Source: Gluconobacter sp. Dm-62
GTDB lineage: Bacteria > Pseudomonadota > Alphaproteobacteria > Acetobacterales > Acetobacteraceae
NCBI RefSeq assembly: GCF_018256155.1
Contig: NZ_JAERLY010000022.1
Coordinates: 1-34,116 of the forward strand
Reading direction: 5' to 3'
DNA: 34,116 bases
The position numbers and the translations under genes were made by a program. Below, piece after piece: positions 31,279 to 34,116 of this stretch; within the stretch, counting starts at the first letter, position 1; the number at the start of each line of letters is the position of its first letter. The notes below the pieces were generated by a model. The model was not told where the DNA came from. It did no database searches and saw only the letters and a program-made list of their open reading frames with translations.

Positions 31279-32379
31279 ATGCGCCGACCCATTCTCTCTG
31301 CCCTTCTGGCCGCCTGCACCATTCTGGCCCCGCTTACCGCTGCGACCGCTGCTTCTGCTTCGGGCCCCGTTCCGAATTACGTCGTGCTCGACAACGACTT
31401 CCTCGGCCCGGGCGGCTCCAACATCCAGTCCATCATTCCGCTGCTCAACCGCCCCGGTGTGATGCTGCTCGGCCTGACCTCCGTCGTCGGCGATGACTGG
31501 GAGAACGCGGGCACGGCGCATGCCCTCCGCTTTCTGGAAATCGCCCGCCAGACGCAGATCCCCGTCGCCGACGGTGCCACCACCCCGCTGGTCAACACGG
31601 TCGCAGAGACGAAACTGCGCGAACAGCAGTTCGGGATCATTCCCTGGAAGGGCGCCTGGGGCGGCCTCGGCCCCATCGATCACGTCCCGGCCACACAGCC
31701 TCCCGTTGGCAAGCTGCCGGAAGGCGCGCCGCATATCGCCGCCGACACGCTCCCGGCCGCCATGTTCCTGATCCGCGAAGTTCACGCCCATCCGCATCAG
31801 GTCACAATCATTGCCGCAGGACCGCTGACAAACCTCGCCTTGGCCATCCGGATCGACCCGACCTTCGCCGAAACCGCCAAACAGCTCGTCTTCATGGGCG
31901 GCCTGCTCGATGCCAGCATGATGTCCGTCACCGGCAATGCCGACTTCGCGTCCGATTTCAACCTGATCATGGACCCTGAAGCCGCCCGGATTGCCCTGAC
32001 GGCCCTCTGGGCTGGCATCACCTGCGTCGGCAATGTCTCGAACGACATCATGATGACCTCCGAACTCGCAGACCGGATCGATACGAAGCACAACGCCGTC
32101 ACGGACTATCTGAAAAAGTATCAGGCCCCCCTGCCGCTGTGGGATGAACTGACGTCCGCCATCGCCGTTGATCCCACACTAGTCACGAAGTCCGTAACGG
32201 CTGTCATGGACGTTAATATCGAACACGGGATGGATTACGGGCACGCCCACATCTGGCCAGACTCCACGGCTCCGAAGGGTGTTGTCCTGCGGAAGGTGAA
32301 GATCGTGCAGTCCATCGACAAGGCGCGCTTCATCAATGAGTTCGTCTCGCAGTCCCAGAACGCCGTGGGCACGCACTGA
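31279..32379 (+). CDS. Exported nucleoside-hydrolase-like protein (IUNH fold)
   Basis: Periplasmic protein of 366 aa with a signal peptide (residues 1 to about 27, cleavage near ASA-SG). The IUNH fold is seen in AAGPLTNLALAI, VFMGG, DFNLIMDPEAARIAL and LWDELTSAIAVDP. Such enzymes split the N-glycosidic bond of ribonucleosides. The usual first metal motif DTDPGxDD is altered: D38-N-D40-FLGPGGSN keeps D-x-D but lacks the paired aspartates, so calcium binding and activity are open. It may be a divergent nucleosidase for scavenging external nucleosides, or have another substrate. ATG with a modest purine-rich site (GGAAGAG) upstream; 23 bases before the DUF1489 gene, likely one transcript. Confidence 0.83.
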   Translation: MRRPILSALLAACTILAPLTAATAASASGPVPNYVVLDNDFLGPGGSNIQSIIPLLNRPGVMLLGLTSVVGDDWENAGTAHALRFLEIARQTQIPVADGATTPLVNTVAETKLREQQFGIIPWKGAWGGLGPIDHVPATQPPVGKLPEGAPHIAADTLPAAMFLIREVHAHPHQVTIIAAGPLTNLALAIRIDPTFAETAKQLVFMGGLLDASMMSVTGNADFASDFNLIMDPEAARIALTALWAGITCVGNVSNDIMMTSELADRIDTKHNAVTDYLKKYQAPLPLWDELTSAIAVDPTLVTKSVTAVMDVNIEHGMDYGHAHIWPDSTAPKGVVLRKVKIVQSIDKARFINEFVSQSQNAVGTH

Positions 32380-32402
32380 CACAAGGAGGGCATCCGACAC
32401 AC

Positions 32403-32822
32403 ATGCTGAACATCATCAAGCTGGCCGTCGGCTGCCCGAGCATCGAAGTCCTGCGGGAGCGGTTGAACCATTACCGCATCAACGGGCACGCCACCGTCCA
32501 GACCCGCACCATGCCCAAAAGGGCGGACGAGGTGCTGGACGGGGGCTCTCTCTATCGCGTGATGGACGGCATGGTCCTGTGCCGCCAGCCCATCATCGGG
32601 CTGGAGAGCGCCCAGCGCGCGGATGGCAGCACAGGCACGCTGATCGTCGTGTCCGACGAAATCATCCCGGTTCAGCCGCGTCCCATGCGTCCCTTTCAGG
32701 GCTGGCGCTATCTGGAACCCAAGGACGCCCCGCCGGATCTGGGCGGCAGCGCAGGTCAGGACGGAATTGCGGATCTCCCGCCCCAGCTCCGCCGCGAGCT
32801 GGCCGAACTCGCCCTGATCTGA
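32403..32822 (+). CDS. DUF1489 family protein
   Basis: Small cytoplasmic protein of 139 aa in a family found in alphaproteobacteria. Conserved stretches are IIKLAVGCPSIEVLRER, MPKRADEVLDGGSLYRVMDGMVLCRQPI, and RPFQGWRYLEPKDAPPDL. The function of DUF1489 is unknown; the C-terminus (PPQLRRELAELALI) is helical. A strong AAGGAGG lies 12 bases before the ATG, a long spacing, but there is no in-frame start between. It follows the nucleoside-hydrolase-like gene by 23 bases. Confidence 0.88.
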   Translation: MLNIIKLAVGCPSIEVLRERLNHYRINGHATVQTRTMPKRADEVLDGGSLYRVMDGMVLCRQPIIGLESAQRADGSTGTLIVVSDEIIPVQPRPMRPFQGWRYLEPKDAPPDLGGSAGQDGIADLPPQLRRELAELALI

Positions 32823-32982
32823 GCTTTCAAAACACCCCCTGCCACATTTTTGCTGCATTCCGGGAACGGAATGGCGCACGAAACGTCATGCCCCTATTGC
32901 GGGGAATTACAGGATGTCCCCTCTCCGCCCTGCTACACGCCCACCGGCGTTCCGTGCAGGCCAGAACAGAAGGAGTGCCGCC

Positions 32983-33921
32983 TTGCCGCCCTTTCCCCGT
33001 CCTTCCCGAGCAAGTACGGCTGCCGTCACGCTCTCAGCGGCCCTGTCCATTGGTCTCGGCCTGACAGGTCCTGTTCCCAGTGCGCATGCGCAGACAACAG
33101 CCCCGGCCGCAGCCACTGCAGCAACCGTTCTGCCTGGCAAGATCGTCTATGCCCAGCTCACGACACCCGATCTGGCCAAGGCGAAAGCCTTCTATGGTCC
33201 CCTTCTGGGCTGGACCTTTCAGGACCGCCCCGTCTCGCGTGGTCATTACGCCGAAGCTCTCGTGAATGGCCACGTCGTTGCGGGTCTTGTCGAACGCCCC
33301 CTGCCTGATACGGACAATCCGCCCCATCCGCTCTGGCTTCCGTTCATTTCGGCGCCCGATGTGCCGACTCTCGCAAAATCATCCCGTCAGTGGGGAGCAA
33401 AGGTGCTGTTCCGGCCAACAGCCATTCAGGGTCGTGGCGAACAAACCATCATCGCCGATCCGCAGGGCGCTCTCTTCGCAGCGCTGAATGCTCCTCAGGG
33501 TGATCAGAATGACACGGATCCGACCGCACAGGGCGACTGGATCTGGAATGCACTCCTGACCTCCACCCCTTCGGCAAGTGCCGGCTTTTACCAGAAACTC
33601 TTCGGCTATCAGGTTGAAGCCGCGCCGGCTCCCGACACGAACCAGCGTTATATCCTGGAATCGCAGTCCGTGGCCCGTGCGACCGTCAACCCGCTTCCGC
33701 CGCGTCTTCCGCCGAACGCCCGCGCCCGCTGGCTCAGCTTCGTGCAGGTGGACAGCGTGGGCAGTGCGGCTGAGAAGGCCGTGCAGCTTGGCGGACGTGT
33801 TCTGGTCGAGCCGCATCTCGATCACCAGAACAGCATGATCGCCGTTCTCGCCGATCCGGCGGGCGCCGCCTTCGGGGTCATGGAACTGCATGATACCGGC
33901 CTGACAGGAGACGCGAAATGA
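32983..33921 (+). CDS. Exported two-domain VOC (glyoxalase-fold) protein
   Basis: Periplasmic protein of 312 aa. The signal peptide runs to AHA-Q (cleavage after residue 36). Two vicinal-oxygen-chelate modules follow: about 50-160 (VYAQLTTPDLAKAKAFYGPLLGWTF...) and 175-305 (GDWIWNALLTSTPSASAGFYQKLFGYQV... ending DPAGAAFGVMEL). Each FY-x-LxGW/FGY segment is typical of this fold; no ligand or reaction can be named. Most VOC proteins are cytoplasmic, so export is notable. The TTG at 32983 is fixed by AAGGAG seven bases before it; the frame is open further back to 32914 but that would displace the signal peptide. Its stop overlaps the next gene by four bases (ATGA). Confidence 0.84.
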   Translation: MPPFPRPSRASTAAVTLSAALSIGLGLTGPVPSAHAQTTAPAAATAATVLPGKIVYAQLTTPDLAKAKAFYGPLLGWTFQDRPVSRGHYAEALVNGHVVAGLVERPLPDTDNPPHPLWLPFISAPDVPTLAKSSRQWGAKVLFRPTAIQGRGEQTIIADPQGALFAALNAPQGDQNDTDPTAQGDWIWNALLTSTPSASAGFYQKLFGYQVEAAPAPDTNQRYILESQSVARATVNPLPPRLPPNARARWLSFVQVDSVGSAAEKAVQLGGRVLVEPHLDHQNSMIAVLADPAGAAFGVMELHDTGLTGDAK

Positions 33922-34116
33922 TCCGTCGGACAACAAAAACCTTCGCCCGCATCGGCGGTGCGCTCTGCCTGCTTGGCATGCTGTCCGGCTGCGTGGGCTA
34001 TGACGGGTATGGCTATGATGGTTACGGCGGCTATGGCGGCGGCGGTGGCTATTATGGTGGCTATAACAGCGGCTGGGGCGGCGGTTGGGGTTCCGGCTGG
34101 GGCTCGGGCTATGGCG
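33918..34116 (+). CDS. Gly/Tyr/Trp-rich lipoprotein, cut by window end
   Basis: A start ATG overlaps the VOC stop (ATGA) with AGGAG seven bases before it. The first 66 residues are open to the edge: basic start MIRRTTK, hydrophobic core, and LSGC with C25 as lipidation site, then a low-complexity run of GYDGYG-, GGGGYYGG- and WGSGWGSG-type repeats. Such glycine- and aromatic-rich tails occur in small outer-membrane lipoproteins of unknown role. It is translationally coupled to the exported VOC protein. Only the N-terminal part is visible, so length and family are unknown. Confidence 0.75.
   Translation, partial: MIRRTTKTFARIGGALCLLGMLSGCVGYDGYGYDGYGGYGGGGGYYGGYNSGWGGGWGSGWGSGYG

Noticed and set aside
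31258-32091. Minus-strand frame (277 codons) within the nucleoside-hydrolase-like gene
   Set aside because: Antisense shadow; the plus strand has a signal peptide and IUNH motifs.
32850-33308. Cys-rich plus-strand frame overlapping the VOC gene, starting with a CPYC-like motif
   Set aside because: The CxxC stretch looked like a zinc ribbon, but the frame loses any pattern after it and overlaps the well-supported VOC gene.

Overview
The window looks like chromosomal DNA of an acetic acid bacterium (Acetobacteraceae, most likely Gluconobacter). It is GC-rich and densely coding, and the first aldo/keto reductase (10066-11064) matches, from memory, the Gluconobacter oxydans NADPH-dependent reductase Gox1615 (AKR11B4) almost residue for residue. 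DUF1489, DUF2272 and HWE-kinase genes also fit an alphaproteobacterium. No tRNA, rRNA, CRISPR array, transposase or phage gene was recognised, and no stretch over 300 bases lacks a plausible gene. The region reads as ordinary core genome with accessory surface-polysaccharide and signalling genes.

Layout. 1-6606: a ClC chloride/proton antiporter, a class A acid phosphatase lipoprotein, a small SelT/SelW-type redox protein, an HWE sensor kinase with a single-domain response regulator, and an unusual MIP (aquaporin-like) channel with a histidine-rich N-terminus. 6628-9975 (minus): a three-gene operon of O-antigen ligase/polymerase-like protein, COG0523 GTPase and WD40 protein. 10066-18426: the AKR11B4-like reductase, a GT4 glycosyltransferase, a PAS-GGDEF-EAL protein, a nucleotidyltransferase-HAD fusion and two tandem paralogous glycosyltransferases, probably a surface-glycan locus with a c-di-GMP regulator inside it. 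18583-22178: mtnA, a DUF2272 lipoprotein, a rhodanese and a cysteine synthase, loosely sulfur-related. 22278-25773: an OmpR-type regulator with a sensor kinase carrying a collagen-like periplasmic insert, then a Tas-like aldo/keto reductase. 25822-34116: rsmB, yggS, kup overlapping hemW, a secreted nucleoside-hydrolase-like protein, DUF1489, an exported two-domain VOC protein and the start of a Gly/Tyr/Trp-rich lipoprotein cut by the window edge.

Several genes start at TTG or GTG behind a strong Shine-Dalgarno, so longest-frame starts are often wrong here. Starts given are those best supported by ribosome-binding site, signal peptide or family length. No wholly new system is evident. The most unusual items are the His-rich MIP channel with altered pore motifs, the collagen-like sensor kinase, the NTase-HAD fusion with degenerate motifs, and the nucleoside-hydrolase-like protein lacking part of its metal site.
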